Of a DNA stretch of 64,000 nt, positions 1 to 7,705 are shown piece after piece (position 1 is the stretch's first letter; every line of letters starts with the position of its first letter). The notes under the pieces are model-generated. The model was not told the DNA's origin, searched no databases, and saw nothing but the letters and a program-made list of their open reading frames with translations. The stretch spans positions 1-64,000 of the forward strand of contig CACJZL010000005.1 in the NCBI GenBank assembly GCA_902597865.1, in the 5' to 3' direction. The DNA is from an uncultured Pelagibacteraceae bacterium. GTDB taxonomy: Bacteria; Pseudomonadota; Alphaproteobacteria; Pelagibacterales; Pelagibacteraceae. The translations under genes and the position numbers were made by a program.

Positions 1-378
1 TGCAGAACAATTTTGGATTATGGTATTAAAGCCGTAATTGTATCTAACACCACAGATGGTAATCGTGATAGTTTGAAAAACCACAAGAAATTTCAAAAAG
101 GAGGTCTTTCAGGAAAACCTTTGAATGAAATATCTAATAAATTGATAAACAATTTTTATAAAATATTAAATAATAAGATAGATATAATTGGTGTAGGAGG
201 AGTGGACTCTGGTGAGACAGCTTATCAAAAGTTTTTACATGGAGCAAAGTTTGTGCAACTTTATACAGGTATGGTTTTTGAAGGCCCAAAAATTGTAAGT
301 AAAATTTCAGATGAGTTGAATAATATTCTTGAAACTAATAATATAAAAAAATTAAGCGATATTGTTGGAAAAATTTAA
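1..378 (+). CDS. pyrD: Dihydroorotate dehydrogenase (quinone), C-terminal part
   Basis: This is the 3' end of a gene that begins before the window; the frame is open from base 1 and stops with TAA at 376-378. The visible part holds motifs of the class 2, membrane-associated, FMN-dependent enzyme that oxidises dihydroorotate to orotate in pyrimidine synthesis: an NTT-R segment, GGLSG near residue 37, the phosphate-binding GVGGV loop and QLYTGMVFEGP near the end. Class 2 enzymes pass electrons to ubiquinone. The catalytic serine lies outside the window, so completeness cannot be judged. The next gene has its own promoter 10 bases downstream. Confidence 0.93.
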   Translation, partial: CRTILDYGIKAVIVSNTTDGNRDSLKNHKKFQKGGLSGKPLNEISNKLINNFYKILNNKIDIIGVGGVDSGETAYQKFLHGAKFVQLYTGMVFEGPKIVSKISDELNNILETNNIKKLSDIVGKI

Positions 379-387
379 AATATCGAC

Positions 388-416
388 TTGACTGACAATT
401 AAACTACATTTATACC
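388..416 (+). promoter_or_regulatory. Sigma70-like promoter of rpmB
   Basis: TTGACT (388-393) and TATACC (411-416) are separated by exactly 17 bases, close to the housekeeping consensus TTGACA-N17-TATAAT. The expected start of transcription, near 423, would leave only about six bases before the rpmB ATG at 429, and no Shine-Dalgarno is visible in that space. Inferred from consensus only. Confidence 0.6.
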
Positions 417-428
417 ACGTTTACTATC

Positions 429-710
429 ATGACTAAAAAATGTGAACTTACTGGCAAAAGACCTTTAAAGGGTCATAAAGTTAGCCATGCAAATAACAAG
501 GTAAAGAGAAGATTTTTACCTGGTATCAAAAAGGTAAATTTTAAAAGTGATATTTTAAACAAAAGCTTAAGACTAAATGTCTCAAATTCTGCTATGCGAT
601 CTATTGATAAAAAAGGTAGTTTTGATCAATTTATGAAAGAAGTTAAATCAAAGTATTTATCAGATAGACTTAAAAAAGTTAAAAAAAGTATTCTACAAAA
701 ATCCGCATAA
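429..710 (+). CDS. rpmB: 50S ribosomal protein L28
   Basis: The 93-residue product is highly basic and starts with the L28 signature (KCELTGKRPLKGHKVSHANN), followed by VKRRFLPG; L28 is a small protein of the large ribosomal subunit. The length fits alphaproteobacterial L28, which has a C-terminal extension compared with the 78-residue E. coli protein. The cysteine-rich zinc version is not present. The stop codon TAA shares its last A with the ATG of the following transporter gene, so the two are probably co-translated. Confidence 0.97.
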   Translation: MTKKCELTGKRPLKGHKVSHANNKVKRRFLPGIKKVNFKSDILNKSLRLNVSNSAMRSIDKKGSFDQFMKEVKSKYLSDRLKKVKKSILQKSA

Positions 711-1258
711 TGAATAAAGTTTTTCTAACCCTGTCTTTTTTTATGGGTTTGGTGGTTTTAGCATCAAACTACCTGGTTCAATTTCCAATAGAATATTACG
801 GTTTAGAGCAATTGCTAACTTATGGTGCTTTTAGTTATCCTATAGCTTTTTTAATTACAGATTTAGCAAACAGATCATACGGAAAGATTGCAGCGAGAAA
901 AATTGTATATTTTGGATTTGTAATTGGAATTAGTTTTACATTATTTTTTTCAACTAATTTTGATGATTTAATATCAGTTAGAATTGCTATTGGATCGGGA
1001 TCAGCTTTTTTAGTTGCTCAACTTTTAGATGTACAAGTTTTCGATAAATTAAGAAAAAAGAAATGGTTTATTGCTCCATTAACATCATCTTTTGTTGGAT
1101 CTACAGTTGATACCTTTTTATTCTTTTCAATTTCTTTTTATGCAACTGGTGTTCCTTGGATTACTTTATCTCTAGGTGATCTAGCAGTTAAAATATTTGT
1201 AGCTTTGGTAATGTTAATACCTTTCAGATTATTACTAGGCACTTTAAAGCCAGTTTAA
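710..1258 (+). CDS. VUT/YhhQ family queuosine precursor transporter
   Basis: The 182-residue, very hydrophobic protein has about five or six membrane segments and resembles the YhhQ/YpdP (VUT) family, which imports the queuosine precursors preQ0 or preQ1. The region with FSYPIAFLITDLANRSYGK near residues 41-59 matches the typical early family motif (P-x-F-L-x-T-D-x-x-N-x-x-Y-G). It starts on the last base of the rpmB stop codon (TAATG), so translation is probably coupled. It is a little shorter than the E. coli homologue (about 220 residues). The substrate is inferred from the family; no queuosine genes lie in the window. Confidence 0.8.
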   Translation: MNKVFLTLSFFMGLVVLASNYLVQFPIEYYGLEQLLTYGAFSYPIAFLITDLANRSYGKIAARKIVYFGFVIGISFTLFFSTNFDDLISVRIAIGSGSAFLVAQLLDVQVFDKLRKKKWFIAPLTSSFVGSTVDTFLFFSISFYATGVPWITLSLGDLAVKIFVALVMLIPFRLLLGTLKPV

Positions 1259-1260
1259 GA

Positions 1261-2331
1261 TTAAACTTTAGGCTCTTGTTGCGTCATGCAATGAATAGCA
1301 CCAAATCCCCAAATAAGTTTTGAACAATCAATCCCAACAATTTTTTTGTTTTTAAAGAACTTTTTAAATATTTTAATCACTTTTAAATCGCACTCATCAT
1401 TAAAAATTGGCAGCAAAACAATCTTATTACATATTAAAAAATTCATATAACTCGCAGGTACTCTAACTTTATCAAATGATATCGGTTTAGGCATTGGTAT
1501 TTTTATTATTCTAAATTTTTTTCCATTTAAATTCTTGGCACTTTTTAAAATTCTAAGGTTTTTTTTCAAAATTTGATAATTTTCATCATTCTTATTGTTT
1601 TCGATCGCTGTCATAATAGTATTCTCTGAAACAAACCTACTTACATCATCAACATGTCCATGAGTATCATCTCCAATAATACCTTTATTAAGCCAAATGA
1701 AATTATTTACATTTAGTAACTTTGACAATACTCTTTCATATGTGAGTTTATCAATACCCGGATTTCTAAGTTGAATTTTGCTTAGGAGGCATTCTCTAGT
1801 TAACATAATAGAACCTTTACCATTAACGTCTATAGCTCCGCCCTCAAGTATAATTTTTTTATATCTATTTTTAATCTTTAATCTTGGTTCAATTTTTCTA
1901 ATTTGAGTTTTTTTGTGGATAACAAGGTTAACTTTGTTATCTTTTTTAAAATTTTTATATTTTGACCATCCATTAAACTTGAAGTTTATAAATATTTTGC
2001 TTTTTGTTCTATTATTCACAAGATAAATAGGGCCAAAATCCCTAATCCATATCCTATCTGTTTGAATTTTAAGAAATCTAATATTTCTTAATTTTGCACT
2101 AAATAATTTAAGCATCCGTATTATTTTATTTTCTTTTTCATTTAATTTAATAATGAGATTAACCTTTTGTGTTTTTGAAATTATAGAAACTATTTCTGCT
2201 ACTTTTTTTGGAATAGACTCGAAAAGGTCTGGCCAATCTTTTTTGTTATAAGGCCAAGTTATCCAAATAGATTCTTGTTTTTCCCACTCTGCGGGCATTC
2301 TATATCCAAGATTGGATAAATTGTTATTCAT
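1261..2331 (-). CDS. aguA: Agmatine deiminase (agmatine iminohydrolase)
   Basis: The 356-residue protein belongs to the porphyromonas-type peptidyl-arginine deiminase family and converts agmatine to N-carbamoylputrescine plus ammonia. Family motifs are in order: MPAEWEKQESIWITWP at the N-terminus, DRIWIRDFGP near residue 92, LEGGAID near 163, the catalytic histidine segment GDDTHGHVDD near 222 and the nucleophile cysteine in GFGAIHCMTQQ near 348. Length is typical. It is the last gene of the minus-strand polyamine operon; its start overlaps the end of aguB by eight bases. It lies tail to tail with the transporter gene, only two bases apart. Confidence 0.93.
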   Translation of the reverse strand: MNNNLSNLGYRMPAEWEKQESIWITWPYNKKDWPDLFESIPKKVAEIVSIISKTQKVNLIIKLNEKENKIIRMLKLFSAKLRNIRFLKIQTDRIWIRDFGPIYLVNNRTKSKIFINFKFNGWSKYKNFKKDNKVNLVIHKKTQIRKIEPRLKIKNRYKKIILEGGAIDVNGKGSIMLTRECLLSKIQLRNPGIDKLTYERVLSKLLNVNNFIWLNKGIIGDDTHGHVDDVSRFVSENTIMTAIENNKNDENYQILKKNLRILKSAKNLNGKKFRIIKIPMPKPISFDKVRVPASYMNFLICNKIVLLPIFNDECDLKVIKIFKKFFKNKKIVGIDCSKLIWGFGAIHCMTQQEPKV

Positions 2332-3205
2332 CTTTTGGATTATTCATCAACCCCCTGTAGGCATCAATTCTTCTATCTCTTAAAAATGGCCAGTGTTGTC
2401 TAACATTTTCAACTTTTTTAAAATCAATATCACAAATTAATATACCTTCATTCTTAGAGTTAAGTTTTGAAATAATATTTCCACTTGGATCAACAACAAA
2501 GGAATTACCCCAAAATTCGATTTTTCGTTTACCTTTTTTTTCCACTCCAACTCTATTTATTGCAGCAACAAAAATACCATTAGCTATTGCGTGGGACTTT
2601 TGAATTGTAATCCAAGACTCTAATTGTGATTTACCGAACCTCTTTTTTTCATTTGGGTGCCACCCAATAGCAGTTGGATAAAATATTAATTCAGCACCTT
2701 TCAAAGTTGTAAGTCTTGCTGCTTCAGGAAACCACTGGTCCCAGCAAATAAGCGAACCGATGTTTCCAAACTTTGTTTTTACTTTCTTAAATCCTAGATC
2801 TCCAGGTGTAAAATAAAATTTTTCATAATATCCAGGATCATCAGGAATATGCATTTTTCTATATTTAGAAACAATTTTACCCTTCTCGTTAATTGTTAAA
2901 TTTGTGTTGTGGTACATTCCAGATATTTTTTTTTCAAATAATGATATGATAAGAATAATCTTTAATTCACGTGCGAGTTCACAAAAAATTTTAGATGTAT
3001 CGCTGGGAATTCTTTCAGCTAATTTAAAGTTTGAATGATTTTCTGTTTTACAAAAATAGTTTGATAAAAATAGCTCAGGGACGCATATTATCTTCGCACC
3101 CTTTTTTTTTGCTTCTCTTATTTTTTTTATAGAGTTTTTCAAATTAAAATTTTTGTTATTTGAAATTTTAAGTTGAATTAAACCAATTTTGGTTTTTCTC
3201 GTCAT
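2324..3205 (-). CDS. aguB: N-carbamoylputrescine amidase
   Basis: A carbon-nitrogen hydrolase (nitrilase fold) that removes the carbamoyl group from N-carbamoylputrescine to give putrescine, the step after agmatine deiminase. The catalytic Glu-Lys-Cys triad is visible in VPELFLSNYF, KYRKMHIPDDPG and GSLICWDQWFPEA. An upstream in-frame start at 3250 would add 15 residues lying inside the preceding gene; I chose the ATG at 3205 because the family begins with a sequence like KIGLIQ and because it forms a four-base ATGA overlap with the upstream stop. This gives 293 residues, normal for the family. It works directly with the adjacent aguA. Confidence 0.93.
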   Translation of the reverse strand: MTRKTKIGLIQLKISNNKNFNLKNSIKKIREAKKKGAKIICVPELFLSNYFCKTENHSNFKLAERIPSDTSKIFCELARELKIILIISLFEKKISGMYHNTNLTINEKGKIVSKYRKMHIPDDPGYYEKFYFTPGDLGFKKVKTKFGNIGSLICWDQWFPEAARLTTLKGAELIFYPTAIGWHPNEKKRFGKSQLESWITIQKSHAIANGIFVAAINRVGVEKKGKRKIEFWGNSFVVDPSGNIISKLNSKNEGILICDIDFKKVENVRQHWPFLRDRRIDAYRGLMNNPKDE

Positions 3206-4248
3206 TTTTGATATAGCTTTGTAAAATTCTTTCTCTCTCGATTTTTCCACTCTCCTCTGTGATAAGCATCACTAGCAATTAAAGGCAATACGCTAGTAGC
3301 TTCAGCGAAAACCATTTGCTCCTTTGTTATATCGACTTTTCCCCATGAACTAGCTTCTTTGAGAGTAGAGCTACTACATGCCCCATCTCTTGAGTCTGCT
3401 ACGGTTATTTGAATTGCGTATTTGTGCATATCTACTTCTTTACCTAATAATTCAGCACAAATAACTGTGTCTTGAATGAAATTTTTTGGGACACCACCGC
3501 CTATCATAAATAGACCAGAATTTTTTGATTTAATTTTAATTTCTGTCAATTCTCTAAATTCTCTAATTGAGTCTATAGTGATGTGTTTATTTGGATTTTT
3601 TTCTTGATGCATAACTAATCCAAATCCAGCGCTAGAGTCAGTAAAAGCAGGGCAAAAAATAGGAACGTTATTATCAAAAGCTGTTTCTATTAATGAACCT
3701 TTTTTTTTTGAATTATCTTTTAAATATCTTCCCATCTCATATATAAATTCTCTAGAGGTGTATGTCTTTGGGGGTAATTTATCTGCTATTTCACATATAA
3801 TTTTATCGCACATTTGCAATTCATCCTCATCAATATAAGTATCGTAAATCCTATCAATATAATTTTTTCTAAGTTCACTATCATCTTGAAATTGTGAACC
3901 TTGATAGTGTTTAAAACCCAAACCCTCAAAAAAATCCATGTCAACAATAGATGCGCCAGTAGCAACGATTGCATCTACCATGTTGTATTTAACCATATCT
4001 TTATAGATATTCATGCATCCAGCAGCAGATGTTGATCCTGCAAGTGTTAAAAAAATTGTGCAATTTTTATCTTTTAACATTTCATTAAAAATGCTTGCAG
4101 CGTTTCCTGTTTCTCTGGAGACAAAAGACATTTTTTGCATAGACGATATAATATCTCGAGAGTCAAAAGAGGTTATGTCAATGTGCTCTACAGGTTTGTT
4201 GAGAAAATTTTTTTTTGTATTATGTCCTAAATTTTTCTTTTCTGACAT
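3202..4248 (-). CDS. speY: Deoxyhypusine-synthase-like homospermidine synthase
   Basis: The 348-residue product has the NAD-dependent deoxyhypusine synthase fold: LTLAGSTSAAG near residue 67, a dinucleotide-binding GGGVPKNFIQD near 251 and the active-site lysine in SSWGKVD near 302. Bacteria lack the eIF5A substrate of the eukaryotic enzyme, and bacterial DHS-like proteins of this kind have been shown to make sym-homospermidine from putrescine. Its place between ornithine decarboxylase (zero bases upstream) and the putrescine-forming aguB supports that role. Annotating it as true deoxyhypusine synthase would be misleading. The precise product (homospermidine, or spermidine derivatives) is inferred. 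Confidence 0.85.
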   Translation of the reverse strand: MSEKKNLGHNTKKNFLNKPVEHIDITSFDSRDIISSMQKMSFVSRETGNAASIFNEMLKDKNCTIFLTLAGSTSAAGCMNIYKDMVKYNMVDAIVATGASIVDMDFFEGLGFKHYQGSQFQDDSELRKNYIDRIYDTYIDEDELQMCDKIICEIADKLPPKTYTSREFIYEMGRYLKDNSKKKGSLIETAFDNNVPIFCPAFTDSSAGFGLVMHQEKNPNKHITIDSIREFRELTEIKIKSKNSGLFMIGGGVPKNFIQDTVICAELLGKEVDMHKYAIQITVADSRDGACSSSTLKEASSWGKVDITKEQMVFAEATSVLPLIASDAYHRGEWKNRERKNFTKLYQK

Positions 4249-5427
4249 TTATGCGACTAGAGATCCTTTATTTTTATCTCTATCGTACATAGTCATTATT
4301 GGTTCATCCTCAACTTCATAAATTTCGTTAGAATAAAAGCCATTAAACTGAGTTCTAAAAGTTAATCCATAAGCTCCTAGTTGACCAAGTTCTATGAAAT
4401 CATTCTCTTTAATATTGTTAGGTAAAATAAAAGGTCCTTTCATATAATCAAGGCTATCACAAGTTGGTCCATAAAAATCAAAAGCAGTCATTTTTTTTGA
4501 AATCATTCTTCCATTTGTAATAATCCTTGAGGGGTAAACTATATTTGGAACTCCACCGTCAAATAAAGTTCCATAAGTTCCATCATTTATATAAAGCTTC
4601 TGTTTTTTTCTTAAATTCACTTTTACTATAGTTGATCCTGACTCTGCGACCAACGCTCTTCCTGGCTCACAAATTATTTCGGGCATTTTATTTAACTTCA
4701 ACTTTTCAAGAGCTGTTTTTATCTCGTTAAAATAACTATCCAAAGATTGCGGAATTAGATCTGGATAGATAGTTGGAAATCCACCTCCAATATTTATTAC
4801 ATCTGGAATAATTTTTGTTTTTTTAATTATATTTCCGATTTCAGCAATACCCTTAGCATATGAAATAGGATGCATACATTGCGAACCAACATGAAAACTT
4901 AAACCAATTTTTTTTGCATATTGTTTAGTTAATCTTAATAACCCGATTGCTTCAGAACTTAATGCACCAAATTTTTTTGATAAATCAATCTCAGCATGTT
5001 CATTAGAAACAGCCACTCTTACATACAACTCAAGATCCTTAGCTTGTTCTGTGGACTCGATTATTTTGATTAATTCTTCTTTAGTATCTAATGAAAAACT
5101 TTTAACATTATACTTAAAATATGCATCTCTAATACTTTCTCTACTTTTTACAGTATGCATATAAGAACATTCTAAATCTTTGTTGATCTTTTTAATCATC
5201 TCTATCTCTTTTAATGAAGCAACATCAAAATTCTTTATTCCTGACTCTATAAGAGTTTTGACTACGAAAGGATGTGGATTAGTTTTAACCGCATATAAGA
5301 TTTTGCCCGGGAAATTTTGTAAAAAAACTTCGGTAGCTTTTTTTATCGATTTTTTTCTGATGCAGTAAACTGGATCAGAAGGTTTGATTACATTAATAAG
5401 TTCATCAACCGTTTTAAATTTTTTCAT
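4249..5427 (-). CDS. odc: Ornithine (or lysine/ornithine) decarboxylase, alanine-racemase fold
   Basis: The 392-residue PLP enzyme belongs to the group IV decarboxylases. The PLP lysine sits in LYAVKTNPHP near residue 46, the glycine-rich phosphate loop in NIGGGFPTIYP near 223, and the active-site cysteine in GPTCDSLD near 323. It makes putrescine from ornithine, the feedstock for the homospermidine synthase encoded immediately downstream with no gap. Many family members also accept lysine, so the exact substrate is not certain; the GPTCDSLD form fits ornithine decarboxylase. The start has a GGAG Shine-Dalgarno eight bases upstream (5436-5439). A terminator-like hairpin lies about 40 bases upstream in the leader. 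Confidence 0.88.
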   Translation of the reverse strand: MKKFKTVDELINVIKPSDPVYCIRKKSIKKATEVFLQNFPGKILYAVKTNPHPFVVKTLIESGIKNFDVASLKEIEMIKKINKDLECSYMHTVKSRESIRDAYFKYNVKSFSLDTKEELIKIIESTEQAKDLELYVRVAVSNEHAEIDLSKKFGALSSEAIGLLRLTKQYAKKIGLSFHVGSQCMHPISYAKGIAEIGNIIKKTKIIPDVINIGGGFPTIYPDLIPQSLDSYFNEIKTALEKLKLNKMPEIICEPGRALVAESGSTIVKVNLRKKQKLYINDGTYGTLFDGGVPNIVYPSRIITNGRMISKKMTAFDFYGPTCDSLDYMKGPFILPNNIKENDFIELGQLGAYGLTFRTQFNGFYSNEIYEVEDEPIMTMYDRDKNKGSLVA

Positions 5428-5456
5428 TTTTTTAGCTCCGTAAAAAAAAATTTAAC

Positions 5457-5483
5457 AAAAAAAATCTGCATAATAGCTATGCA
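5457..5483 (-). promoter_or_regulatory. Terminator-like hairpin in the leader of the polyamine operon
   Basis: Read on the minus strand, TGCATA-GCTAT-TATGCA forms a perfect six-pair stem (5467-5483), followed two bases later by eight T (5464-5457). The decarboxylase start lies about 30 bases past the T run. This is the layout of an attenuator, but the stem is AT-rich and short, so termination may be weak. Ornithine decarboxylase genes of other alphaproteobacteria carry the structured speF leader RNA; I cannot match that consensus by eye. Confidence 0.4.
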
Positions 5484-5511
5484 AATTTCATTAAATTGAG
5501 CATTTAAGGGA

Positions 5512-5532
5512 TTCTTCACCTGGTGTAAAGAA
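5512..5532. repeat. Imperfect inverted repeat in the odc-regA divergent region
   Basis: TTCTTCACC (5512-5520) faces GGTGTAAAGAA (5522-5532), an inverted repeat interrupted by a small bulge. As RNA it would be a hairpin of about eight pairs on the minus strand, upstream of the terminator-like hairpin; as DNA it could be an operator for either flanking gene. The role is unknown. Confidence 0.35.
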
Positions 5533-5600
5533 AATAATTGAGAAAAATTAATGTTTACCAAGCTATTGAAATTTTAAAAATAAACTCCATATGGATAGAT

Positions 5601-6161
5601 ATGAACATCCAAAAAGTAAAAAATATAAGCCAATTTGACGATAAATCTCTCCTAATTGTGGATGACGATAATCCTTTCAGAGAGCGATTAGCTAGGGCTA
5701 TGGAAAAGAAGGGATTTAAAGTTTCACAAGCTGAAGGTGTAAAAAAAGGAATTGATGCTGTAAAAACAAATAAACCTGCATTTGCTGTAGTGGACTTAAG
5801 GCTTGGTGATGGTAACGGATTGGAAGTTGTAAAAGAAATTCAAAATTCTAATGCAGATAGTAGAATTGTGATGTTAACGGGCTATGGGAATATTCCAACA
5901 GCTGTTGCAGCAATCAAACAAGGTGCAATTGACTATCTTGCAAAACCTGCTGATGCTGATGACGTTGAAAAAGCACTTTTAGCAGATCCAAATAAAAAAG
6001 CTGATCCACCAGATAACCCTATGTCTGCAGATAGGGTTAAGTGGGAACATATTCACAGGGTATTTGAATTATGTAATAGAAATGTTTCTGAAACAGCTAG
6101 AAGACTAAAAATGCATCGTAGAACTCTTCAGAGAATTTTATCAAAAAGATCGCCTAGATAA
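5601..6161 (+). CDS. regA: RegA/ActR/PrrA-type redox response regulator
   Basis: A receiver domain with the acidic pair in LLIVDDDNPF, phospho-acceptor aspartate in AVVDLRLGDG and the KP switch in YLAKPAD is joined by a proline-containing linker (DPPDNPMSADRVKWEHI) to a Fis-type helix-turn-helix, SETARRLKMHRRTLQRILSK. This is the RegA/ActR/PrrA architecture, a global redox and energy regulator in alphaproteobacteria. An upstream TTG at 5538 would add 21 non-conserved residues; the ATG at 5601 gives 186 residues, the usual family length. The sensor kinase RegB is not in this window. The 3' end overlaps convergent bioY by eight bases. Confidence 0.9.
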   Translation: MNIQKVKNISQFDDKSLLIVDDDNPFRERLARAMEKKGFKVSQAEGVKKGIDAVKTNKPAFAVVDLRLGDGNGLEVVKEIQNSNADSRIVMLTGYGNIPTAVAAIKQGAIDYLAKPADADDVEKALLADPNKKADPPDNPMSADRVKWEHIHRVFELCNRNVSETARRLKMHRRTLQRILSKRSPR

Positions 6162-6705
6162 ACTTTTTAAAAAAATCGACTTTTGTAGAGATTATAACTA
6201 ATAGAAAGATTTTAAATAATTCTGCAAGTAAAAAAGGTTTTGCTCCTAGATTAAAAATTGGTTTATCCCAACCAATTAAAATTCCTAACCAAAGAAGCCC
6301 CAATACATAAATTGGCAGAACTGAGAAAAAAATCTTAATAAAGTTTAAAAAGTAGTTTTTATTATAATTAAATTTTCCAGCTACATAAACTGCTATTATA
6401 AAACCTAAAAGATATCCCATCGTTGGACCTGTAAAATAAATCATACCAACACCTTTTTCTGGAGAATTAGAAAATACTGGTATTCCAAGAATGCCTTCAA
6501 TTAAATAAAGCGCAACTGTAGCTAAACCCAATTTGTAACCAAAACACATTCCTAAAAATATTACAACGAATGTCTGCATCGTCATTGGAACTGGGTAAAA
6601 CGGTATTTTTACTTTTGCTGAAATCGTTAACAAAATTGTTCCTAAAAAAACAATAATAACGTTTTTAATTACTTTATTATTTTGAATTAGTTTAACAGTT
6701 TCCAT
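6154..6705 (-). CDS. bioY: BioY-type biotin transporter (ECF substrate-binding protein)
   Basis: The 183-residue membrane protein has about six hydrophobic segments and BioY motifs: IPFYPVPMTMQTFVV near residue 33, GYKLGLATVALYLIEGILGIPVF near 55 (with the conserved acidic YLIEG-like element) and FTGPTMGYLLGF near 91. BioY binds and imports biotin, alone or with BioM/BioN. No BioM or BioN is adjacent; the ABC ATPase encoded 32 bases upstream on the same strand is of another type. It probably shares a transcript with that gene. Confidence 0.88.
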   Translation of the reverse strand: METVKLIQNNKVIKNVIIVFLGTILLTISAKVKIPFYPVPMTMQTFVVIFLGMCFGYKLGLATVALYLIEGILGIPVFSNSPEKGVGMIYFTGPTMGYLLGFIIAVYVAGKFNYNKNYFLNFIKIFFSVLPIYVLGLLWLGILIGWDKPIFNLGAKPFLLAELFKIFLLVIISTKVDFFKKFI

Positions 6706-6737
6706 AATTTTACAATATATTAATTTAAGTTTTTAAT

Positions 6738-7655
6738 CTAGTTATTTGTTAAATTAACAAAAACGTCCTCTAAATCTGGGTCCTCAGATTTAATATCCTT
6801 AATCATTATTCCTTGATTTTCTAATAACTTGATTATTTTTTGTATATTAAATTCTTGTTTATTATATTCTATCTTAAATTCTGAATCTGTATTGGTTAAA
6901 ATATTAAAATCTTTATTGTTCATATCATCCAAAATTATTCTCTTGTTAATTTCAAATTTAAGGGTTTTTGTTTGAATCTTATTTAACATATTTTCGGTTG
7001 TGTCTAATGCTATAAGATTACCTTTGTGAATTATACCTACTCTATCGCACAATTCTTCAGCCTCTTGGAGATAGTGTGTAGTCAAAATGATTGTTACTCC
7101 CAGCTTTCTAAGTGATCTAATATTTTCCCACAAATTTTTTCTCAGTTCGACATCAACACCTGCGGTTGGTTCATCTAGTATAATTATAGGTGGTTTATGA
7201 ACTAAAGCTTTTGCTATCAATAATCTTCTTTTCATACCACCTGATAAATTTCTTGTATAACTATTTGATTTATCTTTTAAGGCGACTAGATCAAGTATGG
7301 TATCTGTAATCCTATCTTTTTTTTTAACGCCAAACAAACCAGCTTGGAGATCCAATAGTTTTTTTGGAGTAAAGAAAGGGTCAACGCTTATTTCTTGAGG
7401 AACAATCCCTAGCGAAACTCTAACTTGGCGTGGATTTTTATCTAAATCAAATCCCCAGACAATTACTTCACCTGAGGTTTTATCTGTAACACCTGCAAGA
7501 ATATTTATAAAAGTACTTTTTCCTGCTCCATTTGGACCAAGAAGACCTAAAATTTCTCCTTCTTTCACCTCTAAGTTTAAATCCTTAAGTGCATGGATAT
7601 TCTTTCGATAAATTTTATTTAATTTTTTAACAGAAAGTACGTTTTTTTTACTCAT
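6738..7655 (-). CDS. ABC-2 type transporter ATP-binding protein (YadG-like)
   Basis: The 305-residue protein is a complete ABC ATPase: Walker A GPNGAGKST near residue 39, Q-loop IVPQE near 85, signature LSGGMKRRL near 138, Walker B IIILDEPTAGVD and the switch histidine in LTTHYLQEAEELCDR. The sequence is of the drug/polysaccharide exporter class (YadG/CcmA-like) with a C-terminal regulatory extension of about 80 residues. Such ATPases normally pair with an ABC-2 membrane protein encoded next door, yet none is here; the neighbours are bioY and divergent polA. The partner must be elsewhere, so the substrate cannot be named. Confidence 0.85.
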   Translation of the reverse strand: MSKKNVLSVKKLNKIYRKNIHALKDLNLEVKEGEILGLLGPNGAGKSTFINILAGVTDKTSGEVIVWGFDLDKNPRQVRVSLGIVPQEISVDPFFTPKKLLDLQAGLFGVKKKDRITDTILDLVALKDKSNSYTRNLSGGMKRRLLIAKALVHKPPIIILDEPTAGVDVELRKNLWENIRSLRKLGVTIILTTHYLQEAEELCDRVGIIHKGNLIALDTTENMLNKIQTKTLKFEINKRIILDDMNNKDFNILTNTDSEFKIEYNKQEFNIQKIIKLLENQGIMIKDIKSEDPDLEDVFVNLTNN

Positions 7656-7705
7656 TTAGATTTATAGGCTTATAACATTAAGGTAAATTAATAATAATTT
7701 AATAA

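Noticed and set aside
3205..3250. Longer N-terminus for the carbamoylputrescine amidase
   Set aside because: The extra 15 residues fall inside the upstream coding region and are not part of the nitrilase fold; ATGA coupling favours the later start.
6154..7655. BioY next to an ABC ATPase as a BioMNY biotin ECF system
   Set aside because: The ATPase is of the ABC-2 exporter class, with a C-terminal extension, and no BioN-like membrane protein is present; shared strand alone is not enough.
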